Shown here: positions 22,135-35,400 of the stretch, one piece after another
How the letters are laid out: every line of letters starts with the position of its first letter
Numbering within the stretch: the first letter of the stretch is position 1
The notes under the pieces: model-generated
The model's input: the letters and a program-made list of their open reading frames with translations, nothing else
Databases searched by the model: none
Told to the model about the DNA's origin: nothing
Assembly: GCA_964019335.1 (NCBI GenBank)
Contig: OZ025720.1
Coordinates: forward strand, 1 to 64,000
Length of the DNA stretch: 64,000 nucleotides
Origin: Diplonema japonicum
Taxonomy: Eukaryota > Euglenozoa > Diplonemea > Diplonemida > Diplonemidae
Reading direction: 5' to 3'
Translations under genes and position numbers: made by a program

Positions 22135-23687
22135 TCACGCAGCAGTACCATAGTTGGTGATCGGGCCGGGTGCCTGAGGGTAGTACGTGTGTGGCTGTGT
22201 CTGTGGGTGTGTGTAAGTGAGAAGTGCAGCAGTCATACTGGTTGGGCGTGTCCCACTTCTGCGTAAGGAGGCTTGTAACCAAACCGCTTCTGCCCTAGCA
22301 GCAGAACAAATGATAGTGCAATAGCAAGGATCAGGATGCCCATGGTGAGTGCCCACGAATCCACGGCACCATCCTTTAGAGTGTTGCAGACAGGGCTTTC
22401 GATGGTGTCGACGAACTGCGTCAAGATACTGCAGTTGGCAACAGGGTATACGTGTGTCGTGATATTGTTAAACGAGGGTACATAAGTAGTGATGTTGCCC
22501 ACGATCTGCTGGCTGGCTGTTCTGATGCTGCCTGCAGCACAGGTGGTCGCACACATTCTCACAGTGCACTGTGCAGGTGTACTCCCACATGTTGCGTAGG
22601 CAGGGTCTGCTGTGTCTACTGGAGACGAATTGTCCAAAATGAGCTCAATGGTATCGAACGCTTTCGGGGAGCATGACAAGGGGCAGTTGTACAGCCCATT
22701 GCATGCGGCATCGCACACCCTGTTTGTGAACGCTGTCTTTGTCTGCTCCGTGTTCGTGATCATCTCGACCAGCCCGGTGGTCGCACCTGGGTTGCACCCC
22801 AGCTTGCTCTCAATCCTGTCCTGCAGATACCCTGTCGTTGTGTTGTAGTTATCGCAGACGTCGGTCATCACCACCCCGCTGACCTGGTACACTACGACGA
22901 CGATGCAGAACAGCAAGCCGGCCATAGACAGCATGCTCATCGCAATGCTGGGAAGGCAAGTTTTGATGTTGCACAGTGCGACTATGCTGCTTATTATGAA
23001 CACGAAAAGCATCGCGCAGCAAATGCCGATCGTGACATAGTGCCTCGAGTACCACTTCTTGTGGTCGTAGTTGTACATGTCGTTCACGCCGTCTGTGATG
23101 TCTTCTGTCTGGTTCTTTGCCGTCCACGCCGCATCTTGGATCTCCTGCCTGACAGCGTCTGAGGTGTCCAAAGGGCTGAGCGCGTTGTACTCTATGACGA
23201 TGGTGTCGGCTGCGGTGTCGATCTGCTTCGCAAAATTGTCTATGTCTTCACCAAGGTCTTCCACACCGTCCTTCAGGTCCCTTGATCTCACGAGGATTAC
23301 GATGGTCAAGCCTGCTATCAACACTGTTCCGGCAAAGATGAATAGCTTCAAAGAGCAAGTCTCGCACGAGGAGTACCCAGAGTGGGGCTCGTTGCTTGGG
23401 CAGCAGCACCCTTCACTCGGCTTCTTCCCCCCACAGCAGTTGCAACACCTTCTTGCACATCGAATAACGGGCAAGATGATAAGGAAAAATAAGAGCCCTA
23501 TTGCAGCTGGCCATAGCGTCCACCCCACGGATTTGTAGTAGTCCTCGCACTGGCTGCTTATACTACCCGTACAAGAACTGTCCGACGTTTTGTTGAAACA
23601 CACGCATTCTTCCAGATCACCGTCTCTTGAAAACATATCACCAAACACACCTGTAGCACATAACAGGAACGCTACAAGAGTACGCAT
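22135..23687 (-). CDS. prominin/tweety-like pentaspan membrane protein
   Basis: Two exons, 23687-22239 and 22200-22135, about 504 aa; a 38-nt intron (22201-22238, GTATGA...CCACAG) adds the tail PTQPHTYYPQAPGP...GTAA. A signal peptide (about 1-16) and an extracellular N-terminus precede TM1 (58-77), a Cys-rich cytoplasmic loop (77-97, CARRCCNCC...GCCCP), TM2 (113-133), a first outer loop of about 85 residues, TM3 and TM4 (about 220-275), a second Cys-rich outer loop of about 175 residues with NxT/S sites, TM5 (about 452-470) and a Tyr/Pro-rich tail. This is the layout of prominins, including the Cys-rich first inner loop, but much shorter than metazoan prominin (about 850 aa). Prominins mark membrane protrusions and cilia. 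Tweety-type channels share a five-helix layout and remain an alternative. Confidence 0.65.
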
Positions 23688-23763
23688 ATTTATTTACGTT
23701 TCACTTACCTAACATTACTATTGTACAGCAGTGATGCAAAAGGAGAAACACTAACGTAACGGT

Positions 23764-24763
23764 CTACGCATCTTTGATCATTTTCGCATCGTTTCCCTGC
23801 GCCATCTGTAGGTGTTGACACTGCCCGTAGATCAATACCTGTTGCTTGGTGGCGTTCTTCGCCCAAAGAGAGGCGAATACATTCTGCTCGTACAGCAGTG
23901 CAGTGCGGGGAGTGAGGATTTCTGCTGCTGCGATAATGTCTTTGCAGCCCCTTACTGCTTCAGGTGGCGAATCCAGGAAGTTGGTTTTGACAAAGGACAG
24001 TGCCTCACGGTATGTATCACCCTCTGTGACAGTGCGGTCCACCATGCCGAATGCAGAAGCGTCCTTCGGGGAACATGGCTTTCCTGAGCACAGTAGCAGG
24101 ATGGCAGCCCTCCTACCTACCAATTTCGTGAGCCTTGTGCCACCGCCCCACCTGTGCATATGTTGCCGCTGTATATGAACATACCCTGTAGACAGGCCCA
24201 TGTGCGTGTGGGCGAAGTGGATGTTTCCACTTTCGCTGATAATTCGGAAGTCGCACGCAAGTGCAAGCTCGGCACCACCACCCACTGCTCCCCCCTCTAT
24301 CGCTGCCACAGTAATGCACGGCAAATTGTGTAACTCTAACAGCAGGGTTTGCATGTATCTGCACATTCTAAGCCCCCGCTCTGCGGACAAAAGATGCTTC
24401 GTAGCAAGCTCTGCAGATGGTCATGGGAACATTTAACATACCTGCATGTGCACCAGAGCAGAACTGGACACCCGTGCCTCTCAGCACAACAGCGATGCAT
24501 TCAGGGTGCTTGTTTATTTCTCTGATAGCGTCCTCCAACATGCACATCATCCTTGCTGTCATCGTATTAGCATCTTCAGGGTTGTCGATCTCGATCGTGA
24601 ACACACCAGGCACTCCGGTATCTTTCACCAGTTTAATATTCCCTCCGTCGTCTATGCTGCTCAACATGTTCCTCCCCTCCATGAGGAACACTGTGGTGGG
24701 GTCCTTGGGCGTCGTCTCTATTTGCTCGTTCTGCTTCCGCTCTTCTTGCAAGGCTTTCATCAT
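23764..24763 (-). CDS. ECHDC1-like enoyl-CoA hydratase/isomerase family enzyme
   Basis: Exons 24763-24442, 24410-24185, 24151-23839, 23805-23764; about 300 aa, close to human ECHDC1 (307 aa). Introns of 31, 33 and 33 nt are removed; the two 33-nt ones are in frame and would otherwise read as inserts. Joined sequence shows the crotonase fold: VFTIEIDNPEDANTMT, the oxyanion segments FCSGAHAE and GGAVGGGAELALACDFR, and HFAHTHMGLSTGWGGGTRL. The HFAH-MG-WGG-TRL pattern and overall length favour ECHDC1, an ethylmalonyl-CoA decarboxylase that removes a side product of acetyl-CoA carboxylase, over ordinary hydratases. The third intron has a GTATTG donor and is the least certain. The N-terminal 45 residues are charged, without an obvious targeting signal. 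Confidence 0.78.
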
Positions 24764-25000
24764 CGCAATTTCATCTCTTTGTAACTGCGTTGTGTTGCAT
24801 TGCCGCGTGTAAGAAACATACTTCGGGGGGTGCTGAGACCTGTTTTGGTGTCGCTACTGTGGTTTTGTACCACCTTGCCGCGCGGTACAAGCCGCCTGCC
24901 GCTCGCTTCATTTTAATGCCTTTTATGTACAATTGAGAGTTGCAAGATGGTTGAATAACTTACATGAGCACTGCATCAAATTGCAGCACTAAAAGTAGTC

Positions 25001-26279
25001 TCATAAAGACATTTCTCGGAGCCTGTCAAGTTCTTCCTCTAGGCTCAAGCGGCGTTGCACCACCTTGAACCTGTTGTAGGACAGACGGCGGGGGCTGTTC
25101 GACAGGGAACGAGACCTGCCGCGTGAACTCCTGCCGTGTCTATTGAGATGGTCCTGCAGTTCAGCTCGGTAGGTGCCATGCGTTGGGACAAGGGATCTGG
25201 CACCGTTCGGCGTGGTGATCTGCAGCCACCCATCACGTGCCGTGCCCCATACACCATCGTTGTTGCTCAGTACTGTGTTTACGTTCACGCTCACCCTGTC
25301 GCCTTTCTGTAACACCCTTATCCGTGTCGAGTCCAGGTTCGGCTCGCTCCTTACTGTCAGCCCTGTCACGCAAGACTCTAGTGTTTGTTCATCACCGCGT
25401 GACCGCCTAGTAGATTGCCCCGGCGACGGGCTGCGTGACAGCCTTGCGTAAGGACTGCCCGTTCTTTCGCTCGTAAGCACCCGTGTGTGTGGTGATATCT
25501 GTGTGTTTTGTTTCAATGGCACACGGTAGTACCTGTGGTTGGAAAGTGCAATCCTTCACACGATATACGCGTGCCCTCCGCTGTGCCCTCTCCTTCGCAG
25601 CATCATTGTACAGGCGGTTGTGCATTTCCGACTTGTATTTCTGTGGACAGGTCGAAAAGAAACTATAAAGCGCATACAGGTTTGACGGTGATGTGAGGTG
25701 GTGACGGCTCTTCTACCTTAGGAGGTGTGCACTCTGAGAATGTGTGGAGTGTGGCAGCTTTGACGACATACTCTCGCAGGACCTTCTTGTGTTGAGATGG
25801 TCCCACACCCGGCGGCCAGACCCCTCAATAAGATCCTTAGTGCGCTCAGAAAGGGCGGGCGAGAAGCTAAAACTTTCGTATGTAGGTGGTGGAAGGGATG
25901 ACTTCCGCTCTCGATTTTTAGGCGACCAAGACACCCGCTTTGTCTTTAGAGGTGCAGGGGATACTTGCAGCTCGTTCTCCTCGCTCATCTGCCTCCTGTG
26001 CTCGCTGATCAACGCACGCGCAATACTGTTCCTGTCCCTCACATCGCTGTCGGCATGCAACCGCTGCCACACATCCTCTTCACTCTCCTGTGTACTGACC
26101 TCTCGTTCTTCGACTTCCTCCTCCTCGTCATCATCATCATCATCATCGTCATCGAGGTCCGCAGTCTCTGCAGGCACCACGTCACCCTCACTCACAGGCA
26201 GTGCTAGACTGCACAACGGAGCGATACTATCGGGTAAAGCTACAATTCTGTCATCATGAAGTGCTTCGGAAGAGAGCAT
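25001..26279 (-). CDS. FxPxI-motif protein with SH3b-like domain, probable ciliary protein
   Basis: Exons 26279-25772, 25733-25678, 25640-25533, 25498-25001; about 389 aa. Two apparently separate frames become one protein once introns of 38, 37 and 34 nt are removed. A very acidic stretch (D9 then E4) lies near residue 50. Two units follow: VWQRLHADSDVR...FSFSPALSERT, and NRLYNDAAKERAQRR...CTFQPQISPHT. The RLY-DA plus FxPxI/L-S pattern recurs in many flagellar and basal-body proteins of protists. The C-terminal half has an SH3b-like segment (TGLTVRSEPNLDSTR...GWLQI) and an Arg/Ser-rich tail. The third donor is GTACTA, unlike the rest. The start ATG follows CTTTCTAG and a second AG. Function is inferred from motif only. 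Confidence 0.7.
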
Positions 26280-26295
26280 GGTGTAGCTGTAATAA

Positions 26296-26318
26296 CTAGA
26301 AAGTCGAAAAGAGAGTGC
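26296..26318 (-). promoter_or_regulatory. predicted trans-splice acceptor of the FxPxI gene
   Basis: CACTCTCTTTTCGACTTTCTAG on the minus strand lies 16 nt before the chosen ATG, with a second AG (TTACAG) 7 nt before it. Inferred acceptor. Confidence 0.5.
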
Positions 26319-26366
26319 ATTCATGTAAAAGTTAAAAACTGTCATTAAAACTTAAGTTAAACGCCC

Positions 26367-29328
26367 TCAGCCAATAAGTTTGTCAATGTAACGTGTCGTC
26401 ATGTGCTTGTCTCTCACCTGCTTCGCTAGGTTTGTGACCACCTCGCTGTTCACTTCACGGACTTTCTGCAGACATCCGCAAGCTGCCTCCTTGAGCTCAA
26501 CATTTGTATCGTCCATGTGCAGGAGGAGAGTGGAGGCCCACTCTGACACCCGGCTAGTAGTAAAGGCTTGAGCGGCGTCTTTGGTAAGCCGGCCTTCTAG
26601 TAGATCCGTGAAGATTACGTTCAGTGTATTCGCAGTGATGATGCGCACCACGTCGTTGCTGTCGTCCAATCTGAGCATCAGCTCCTTCATGCCCTCCACG
26701 GCCTCCTGCGTCCTCATCGGCAGGCGTATCGTGTATGGAGACATCTTTACTACAACAGCTCTCAGTTCTGAATCATCGGAGTCGAGCGCGTTCTTCCACG
26801 TGTCCACAACAGACGTCAGCAGCTCTTTGCCCTCCTCTGCCTCCTTCTTGCCCTCCTCTGTGTCGAGGTCTGCCTCAGGTTCCCACAATGTGTTTGGTAC
26901 GATGTTTTGTACCAGCAAAGCCGACAAACAGCCCAGAGATGCTTTTCTGAAGAGGTGCGCTGCCCCGCCCACATGCCACCTCCCGTTGGGCACGATGATG
27001 ACAAGCAAAATCTGTTCGATCTGCTTCGCGGGGATCACGACGTCGAGTTTCTATGAAAATTTACCAACCCTACCACAAGCAAGACATACCGTCAGTTCCA
27101 AGACAAAATCGTTCAGAGTGGTGAGGTACTTGAGCTGCCCACGTGCATCCACGTCGTACCGCACCTGTTGGCGTAAGGTTCTGGGGTGTTGCATACATTG
27201 TGAAGGTACGAGAGGAAGATGTCAATAATGTTTGTGGTGTACTTCTGCAGCATGGGACCGCCATGCTGAATGAGCATGGTGAGCACAGGGAGGGGAACGT
27301 TCTTGATGTCCTCAATGGAGCGCAGGAAGTGCTTCATGTACAGACCTATATCTGTGCCAGAGAGTATGTTGTTCAGCTTCGTTAGAACCTTCTGTGATTC
27401 GGCAACCACCTTCACGTCGACACACGTCTGCATGTCGAGGAGCGTGAAGAAGAGGTAGAAGTCCAGTGGTGTCTCTTCCGTTTCGTACCCCTCCTGCGCC
27501 ACGTCCTTGTACGGTTTGATAAGCTTGAACTTCAGCAGCAAGTCTTGGAACACATCAATGAGGCTGGCCAGTGCCAGCAGCTGCTCTGGGGCTTCAATGT
27601 CCACGACATCGGAGGAAGTCACGGCTTGGGTGATGACGCACGCCTGCTCCTCTGTTAGCTCTGCGGAGCCCATCAATAAGTACTTAAAGGCTATCAAGAT
27701 GTTAATTTTCGTGGTGTTGGCCGTGGTCGAGAAGATGGTGAGCGTCCTCCGCCTGATCTCACGGTATTCCACCTGTTGCATTGAAACATGACTTGCAGCA
27801 TACCTCATCCTGGTCGGCAGCCTGCTCACGGACCTCGAGGTCACCCGCGGCAGATTTTGTCAGCAACAACGGGATGTAGTTGCCAGGATTATGAAGCTTT
27901 CCGAGCAACGCCAAACAAAAGTAGGCTTCATTCTTTATATGCACGTCGTCATCACGGAGTACCTTGTACAAGGCGTCAAGGATGCCTTGCATGTACTGCA
28001 AGGCGTTTCCTTCTATGAACCACAAGGTCATGATCTGGCGGTGTTGAAGAAAAGGACACAAGAATGGACATACCAAGGTCCTGATAGCAGCAGTCCTCCT
28101 ATTCACGTTACTGTTAGAAATGGTCCATTCTAACGCCACGATATCCTCAAGCACGGAAGGGATGAACGTGCGACAGCACTGCAGTTCGTGTTTTGCATTA
28201 ACATGGTATACCTCGGCTATCACTAGTCTGGCTCCAAGGGGCGGCCTGTCTGATAAGTCGGTGCCAGCGAAGCTGGACTTGATGGGCATGGTCATGTCTG
28301 GGTAGTTGTCGTCTGCGTACCATTGGATGTCTTTCAGTGTCACCCGTCGGCTTTCGAGGTTGATGCTGTTGTCCTCGTTGTCCATCTCGTAGAAGGCAGC
28401 AAGCCCCAAAATAATCTGCCGTGCTTTTTCCCTCACAGGCTCGATGTCATCTGTCATTGCTAGCAGTACAATAGGCACGAAGTGTCTGTGCATGTCTATT
28501 CTGTCTGTCGTCTCCATCATCCAGTCCGCCACAACATCTAATGTCGCCTGCCTAACGCTCTCGCTCCTGTCACACGCCAATGCCTTGAGAAAGGCTTTCG
28601 TCGTGAGCATGGCATTGGGTTCATCTCTGAAGTCGTAGATGATGTCGGTCTGTAGGTGTTGAGTGTGATGGAGGGACATACTGCACCGTTCTTCACTAGC
28701 AAGCCAAAGGCCTTGATACTTGCCATCCTTACCTTCCACTGCTTCACGCGCAGGTTGGGCTTCATGGCCTTTGCAATGTCGATAGCAACCATTTTCGTGT
28801 TTTCTCGCACCGCGTTGCAAAGGTGTGTGATGCAATCGCAGCATGCTATCTTCATGTCCGGGTCCGCATCCTTGACACAAACCTTCAATACAGCAGCAAA
28901 GTAGTCAAGGAATCCCCTCTTGGCTATGTCGTGAGGGAAGGCCTGTAGACACGAAACGAGAACTTCAACAAGCTCTAGCCTGACAGGCTCCGCTTGCTCG
29001 ACCGCTGGCTCGTTCGCTAGTCGCGCCACAACAACGGGAAGAACCCACTCCATGCATTCATATTGCAAGCATTTCAGGATATCCTTCACCATGATTGCTG
29101 CGTTCTCCCTGTGCCTGTCCCGCTTGTCGTCAAACATCTTCAGCAGTGGCTTGATCAACTCACTGGCGTACACGGTTTTCTCTTCTTCATCCTCCAGTCC
29201 ATCGAAGTTCTTTTGCACTCTAAGGAAATGAATGTCAACTATGTTACACCATACCTCTGCAAACCCTTCCATCTGATGTCTATCCGCGCATCCTGCAGGC
29301 AGTTAATGTCGTGCCTTACGGTTTCCAT
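26367..29328 (-). CDS. DNAAF5: DNAAF5/HEATR2-like axonemal dynein assembly factor
   Basis: Seven exons: 29328-29255, 29219-28682, 28649-28074, 28034-27804, 27772-27197, 27164-27090, 27050-26367; about 917 aa against 855 in human DNAAF5. Introns are 35, 32, 39, 31, 32 and 39 nt, all with GTATG donors. The protein is built of HEAT repeats throughout. Typical stretches: FLDYFAAVLKVCVKDADPDM, then CCDCITHLCNAV; QWKVRMASIKAFGLLV; the C-terminal LLLHMDDTNVELKEAACG, and RDKHMTTRYIDKLIG. DNAAF5 is a cytoplasmic factor needed to pre-assemble outer and inner dynein arms, so it implies motile flagella. The ATG lies 3 nt after CACTACAG. The next gene upstream ends 75 bp away. Another HEAT-repeat family is the main alternative. 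Confidence 0.75.
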
Positions 29329-29403
29329 TTCCTGTAGTGCTGATAATATACATGAAATTAAAGATGCGGACAACTACATTACTACATAACTTGTACAGAT
29401 CTA

Positions 29404-32400
29404 CTACAGGTTTCTCGCAGGAGTGGACATCAGGTCGTCGTCCTCCTGCAGGAGCATCATTAGCTCGCTTGGCTTGTCAGGTAGTGCTTGGTGTATCTCC
29501 CGCAGGGGGGATGACGTGGCGAAAGACAGCTCACGGCATACCCTTTCCAATTCTGACGATTTTTCCTTCAGCTGCTCCTGCAGCGCCCTAGCTTGGAACG
29601 CTGCCTCCTCATACTGCTGCTCTAAGGTCAGCAGCCTTGATGAGTCGTTCTCAAGCTTTGCCGTTAACTCCACAACATGTTTTTCGGTGTTCGTCAACTT
29701 CTGTGTCGCATCTTCGTTGCACCTTTTCATCGTGTCGTACTCGCGTGATTTCTCTTCCATTTGACTATTCACTGCCGCTTTCTCTGTTTCAAGCATGTCC
29801 GCTCTCTCCCGCTGCTCGCTCAGTATTTTCTCGGATTTACTAACCTGCTCTTGTACCCTTTTGAGCTCTTCCGTTTTCGCTTCAAGTTCTTCCCTCACCG
29901 TTTCTAGTGCATGGATGTGCCCCTCATTCTCTCTCTCAAGGTCTTCGATAGCACTGTTCATAATGAATGCTTCGTTGAGTTTGTTCTCCAACAGTTCTAT
30001 GCTGCTGGTGAGATGTTCTTCCTGTTCCTGCATTCTCCTCTTTGCACCAAGTAATTCCGCGTTACTCGCAGCAAGCTCCTCTTGCAGGTTGTGTTCCCGT
30101 TCTGCAACCTCAGATTGCTGCTTCTTCAAGCTGCTCAGTGACTGGGAACCCTCGTCAGCAGCTGCTTGGAGGGTGTCCCTCTCCGCAGCTAGCTCTGTGC
30201 ATATTGCGCTGCAAGCAACTAACTGTTTCTCGAGCTCTGCTGTCAATACAGTCTGCCCCTGGGCGGCTTCTTCAGCAGCACTGACTACCTCAAGCAAATC
30301 TGCAACTTTGAAATTGCTATTTGCTGCTTGTTCCTCCGCCTCTGCCACCCTTTCCTCAGCAGCGGCAGCATCTTCCTCTAAAGTCATAACAGCGGTCTTC
30401 AACGCGTCCATTACCTTCCTCTGCTCTTGCGCTTCTTCTTCCTGTTCGGTGATGCTCTTTTGCAACTCGGCATTGGCGATTCTAAGCCCTTCCTCCACCA
30501 ACTGCATGTTGGAATAGTCTGTGTTCTTGTCGTCGAGTGCACTAGTGACGGCTTCCAGCTCTTCACGTGTCTTCTCACACTCCGTGTTCTGCACTTCGAT
30601 GAGTTCCAGCAGCCGTGACGCCTTGCGTTCCGATTCAGCTGCCTCATTTATCTTTTCTGTAAGCGTTTCTTCCGTTATTTCCAGCTTCGCTTGACACGAA
30701 CGTAGCTCCTGTTGAAAAGCAGTAGAAGACTCTTGCTCTTCAGAACGAACCTCCTCCGTCGCACGGACCCTGTTCTGCAGGTCTTGTACCTCCTCGAGGA
30801 GTTTTGCTTCCTTCTTCACTAGGATTGAGTACTCACCTTCCACCTTCTGTGCGTCGCGCAACTCGTTTTGCAACGTCACAATCTTCTCCTCAGCCGCTCT
30901 TAACTCGGCTTCAACAACATTGCCGGCCTTCTGCTCTTCCTGCACCTCACCGTTCAGAGCTTCTATCTTCTGCTTCAGTGCTGCCTCCTCTTCGTAAAGC
31001 TTGGTAAGCTCTACACCATGGGCATGCAGGTCTTGCTCTGTTACTGATAGTTTACCACGCAGCTGGTCTGCCTCCGCCGCTGATTGCTGTACCCTCGCCT
31101 CCAACCCCAAAATCTCAGCTTTTGCGCCCGCTGCTTGACCTTCAAGTTGTGATCTTTGCTGGATAGCCACTTTCAGATTCTCCTCGCATTTCTTGATCTT
31201 TTCGTTAGCAGCAGCCAGCTCTTGGACCAACGTCTCGTTGTACTCGTTGTCCTTAGCCAAGTTTCTTTCGAAATCCTCTTTTTGCTTTGCAAGCTGCACC
31301 TTGTCCGCTTCTGCCTTGTTGAGTACCTCCTGCAGTCTCGAGTTTGCGTTGAATATTTTGTTCTCCACATCTACATTCTTAAGACACGCCTTGCGCAACT
31401 GCTGCTCGAGTGTATCTTTCTGCTCTTTAAGTTCTTCGACCACCTTATCATGTGCATCTGCTGTCTTTTGCAGAACTTCGTTAGTTTCTTCTAGTGATCC
31501 TATGCGCTGGAGCGACACAGCAAGATCCTTCTCGAGGCTCACAAAGTCGTCTAGCTCGGTTGCAGGATTCGTGTTAGTCCCTATGCTAACGATCCTATCA
31601 AAGGCTGACGCACGCTCCAAGACCAAGGGTCTTGCAACAGGCGTACGTAAGATAGCGGTGCTCCCCTGCAGCGGTGTAGGCGGGGCACATGTGATGAGCG
31701 TATGCTCGTGATGCTCAAGCTCCTTTGTCGGACCACGCAATGTTGAGAGAGTGCTAGAGGTGCTGATCAAGTTGATAGGTCTGAACACTTCGACGCTGCC
31801 GGCGTCCTCCCGGCTAGTCTCGCTTCTACGTTCGCTGCTGCCATCGTCATGCCCACTGGCACTCTCCTTCTTGCTTGTATTATCTCCCTCTGCGATTTCC
31901 TGGTCTGCCATTAACACATCGGTTCCCACCCCGATGCTAACAAGCTGCACGACTTCCTCCTCCTCAAGTGGCTCGATCTTGCTCTTAGTCTTTGTCTCGG
32001 GCTTGGGCTGGGGTTCGGGTTCGGGCTCGGGCTGGGGTTCGGGCTCGGGCTCAGCTTTGGTCTGTTGCGATTCGCGCATCTTCTCGAGTTGCTCTTCCAG
32101 CTTCTCAAACAGAGAATCGTGGATGCCTGGATGTGCGTCCTTTACTGGAAGCTGTTCTTCATGTCGCTGCAGGAAGCATGACGAGGCGACAAGCTGCGCC
32201 CCGCTGCGTGCGTGGGCCTCCTGAAGCTGCTTGTGGTACTCACCCTGCTTCATCAAGCTTGCCTCCATCTCTTGTTTGAGCTTGTCCACTTGCTCTTCAG
32301 TAGCATTCTTGTCTTGTCTGAGGTCTGCGAGTGCATCCCTGAGTTCTGCTGACGTCTTCAAAAGCTCTTGTATTTCATACTGCTGCTGTTGGAGCGTTTT

Positions 32401-35400
32401 GGTTTGTTCTTCTTCAGCTTCTTCGTGTAGCTTCATCAGCTCACCCTCCTTCTCGCCAGCCTTTGCTGAAAGCTGTTTTAGCTCCTGTTTCTTTGTACTC
32501 AGTTCGCGTTGCTTGGACTCAAGGAGCTCATCTTTTGCTGCCAACGCATCTTCTTTGTTTCTAAGCAGCTTTTCAAGGTCACCTTGTTGCTCCTTTGCGG
32601 CGGAAAGCTTCTCTTCTGCAGCTGCGATTGCTTCCTTCGCGTGATTTAGCTGTTCCTGCAGATCTGCGTGAATCATCACCTTGGCAGTGTTTACTTCCTT
32701 CTGAAGTTCATCTACCTGCTGCTGCGCTGTTGCCAGCTGCTCATCGGCAAGCTCCTGCTTGTGTGACGCCTCTATCCTCATTGCAGCTTCCTCGTGAAGC
32801 ATGTCCTGTATTCCCGAGAGCTCTTCCAGCTGCTGCTTTGTCTCCCTTAACTCCGTCTCTGCATTCGTCCTTCTGTCGTGCTCAAGGGCGAGGCGCCTCT
32901 TCGCGGCAGTAGCGTCATCCTGCGCCTCTACGAGCTGCTTACCTAAGAATTCTTGTGCCTCGCGTGCCTTTTTCAGATCCTCCTCCAGCGAAGCATGCTG
33001 TCTCAGGGTCTTCAGCTCTTCCTCATCTTGCGCAATGGCAGCGCAAAGCTCTTCCACCTTGTCCTCCAGCGCTGTATTTGACTCACATTTCTGGTGCAAC
33101 AACTTATCTTGTTCAGCCAGCCTGTCTTGTACGATGGACAATGCTTCCTTCTTCTCTCTCAGATTATCGTCTAACAAGTTGTTTTCATTCTGTGAGAGCT
33201 CTAGTTGCGTCTCGAGACTTTTCTTGCGCTGCTCTGCTAATTCTAAGTCACTTCTGAGGTTCTCTAAGCGCGAGCTCTCCTCTTGAGCAGACGATTCGTA
33301 CGACGCTAGCTCATCCTGCGACGTAATAATAGTATGTTTGCTAGCATACCTTTTGGCGAGAGGCTGTTGCCTCTTGCTCCGCCATCTCTTTTTCAAGTTG
33401 CAACCTGCATGATATCAGTACTACTATACTAGTTGCATACACTCTAGACTGTAGATGCTCAATTGCATGATGATTATCAACGGTGTCTTCGCAGCTTGAG
33501 ACAGTCATGTGCTGTTCGCTGACAAGGGCAACTTCGTGCTCTTCCTCAGACAAGACCTTTGCCAACGCTGTCATAGGTGTTTCCTCAAAGTCCTCCTCCA
33601 CCACTCTGGTTGGTGTGTGGCTGATCAGAGTCAGAGAGCTGCTGACTAGTTCTATGCCCCGAGGTTCTTGCGCCTGAGGAAGTTAATATTGTGGCGAGGA
33701 GCATACAGAAGACTCAGCGACAAGTGACGCCAGTTGCGAGCTCTGCTCTTGCAACACAGCAGCGGGTTTGGCTACTCCCAACGCCCCCTCTTGCACCAGC
33801 AGCTCACGAGGAGGGGAGGGTGGGTCAACAGGGTTGGGTGGGTCAACCACCTGCACGGAATGCGATTCTTCGGACGCCAGACAGGTGCTGCTCTTTGAAA
33901 TTGTTTGCATTTGCTGTATTTGCAGTTCTTGCTTTTCCTCATCAGAGGGTTCAACTTCATGTACGGTACGGTAGACGTGGCCACCAGTTATTATCTGTTG
34001 AAATTGGAATATTCGCAGTAAAGTACATCCATACCGTGGTCCACTGACAATCCACAACATGCTCTTCATCAAGAAGCACGCGAGAAGGACACCTGTAAGA
34101 GTGAAGCACTGACCAGTACTTCCCAAGCAGCTTGTTCCTTGCTTGCTGGCTCAACAGGTCCACCTGCAAAGATGAAAGTAAAAGAATGAAGTGCACACCT
34201 TCAGTCTATTGAACGCATCGCTCATGTGTGCCTGGCGCTCTTCCAACTCTTTAGCCCTGTTCTTGAAAGCCTCGCTCTCTTGCTGAGCTTCAGCAATAGT
34301 ATCATGTAGGGAAGAGAGGCTCTCCAGTTCGCTTCTCATAGTGTTCAGCTCTTCTTTCTTTGCAGTGGACTCATCTTGCAATTCCATGACTTCATTTCTT
34401 TTGGCAGACAACTCTTCTGAGGTTCTTGCGTGTTCAGCAGCAGCCTCGTCAAGTGCGGCTGATGTAGCAGCCTGCTGTGTTCGTGCGGCATCAAGTTGCA
34501 AACGAAGGTGGCTGACAACAGCGGCGCTGCAAGTAGCGCGTTCATCATGCTCTTGCTGTATGATGTCGCACCTCTTTCTTTCTTCACTGCTGCCTACCGT
34601 CTGCTGGTTAAGTGTAATCTCTTCGATTGCTAATTTCATCTGCACGTTGTTCTTTGCATCACTTGTGTCGGCAAGCTCCTGCTTGACACCTTCGAGCTCT
34701 GCTTTCAGTGATTCTAGCTCCTTCTCTTTTGTACGTTCTGCCAGCGTTGCAACGTTTAACTCTCCGTTCACTGCTGCAAGCTCGGCGGTTTTGTTTTCTA
34801 AATCCTTTGCCTTCTCGTTCAGCAGCTGTTCGCTGTCTTCGATTTTCTCCTTCGAGATGTGCAGTTGATGCTCTGTGAGATGCAGGGTGTGCTCGGCCTC
34901 AATCTTTGCCGTAGTCTCCCGATGAAGTGCGTCCTCATAGTCCGCTTTCAGCAATCCAAGCAAGTTTTCAGCTTCGGTCTTTTCCTCGCTCCTTGCCTTT
35001 TTGAGTCTCAAGTTCTCCTGCCTCCTCGCTTGAAGCTCACGTGTCTTCTTAGAAAGCTCTGTTTGTGTTGCTTCGAGCTGCTCTGTCAGGGTCCTCAATC
35101 CCTCACGCAAGTTCATGATGTCGTTCACTTGCCTACCGCACACTTTTTCTGAGAACATCGTCTTCTGCTTCAGGATCTCCGATGCCTCGTTCGCTTGCTT
35201 TATCTCATTCCTCACTTTTTCCTTCTCCATCATAGCTGCTTCCGACACCAGCTTATGTTCAGCCAGTTTAGCGTCCAAGTCCGATCGCAGCTTCTCTGCT
35301 TCTTGGTGCATGTCGCTCACCTTAGACATATGCCACTCGCGCTTCGCGCTGTCTGACGCCATCAGGTCGTCGATCTTGGCATGTAGCTGCATATTCTCCT

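Noticed and set aside
34341-34868. Long plus-strand Ser/Cys-rich ORFs over the coiled-coil genes (for example 29795-30517, 31193-31711, 34341-34868)
   Set aside because: Antisense shadows of Glu/Lys/Leu-rich coiled-coil codons; composition is explained by the minus-strand gene.
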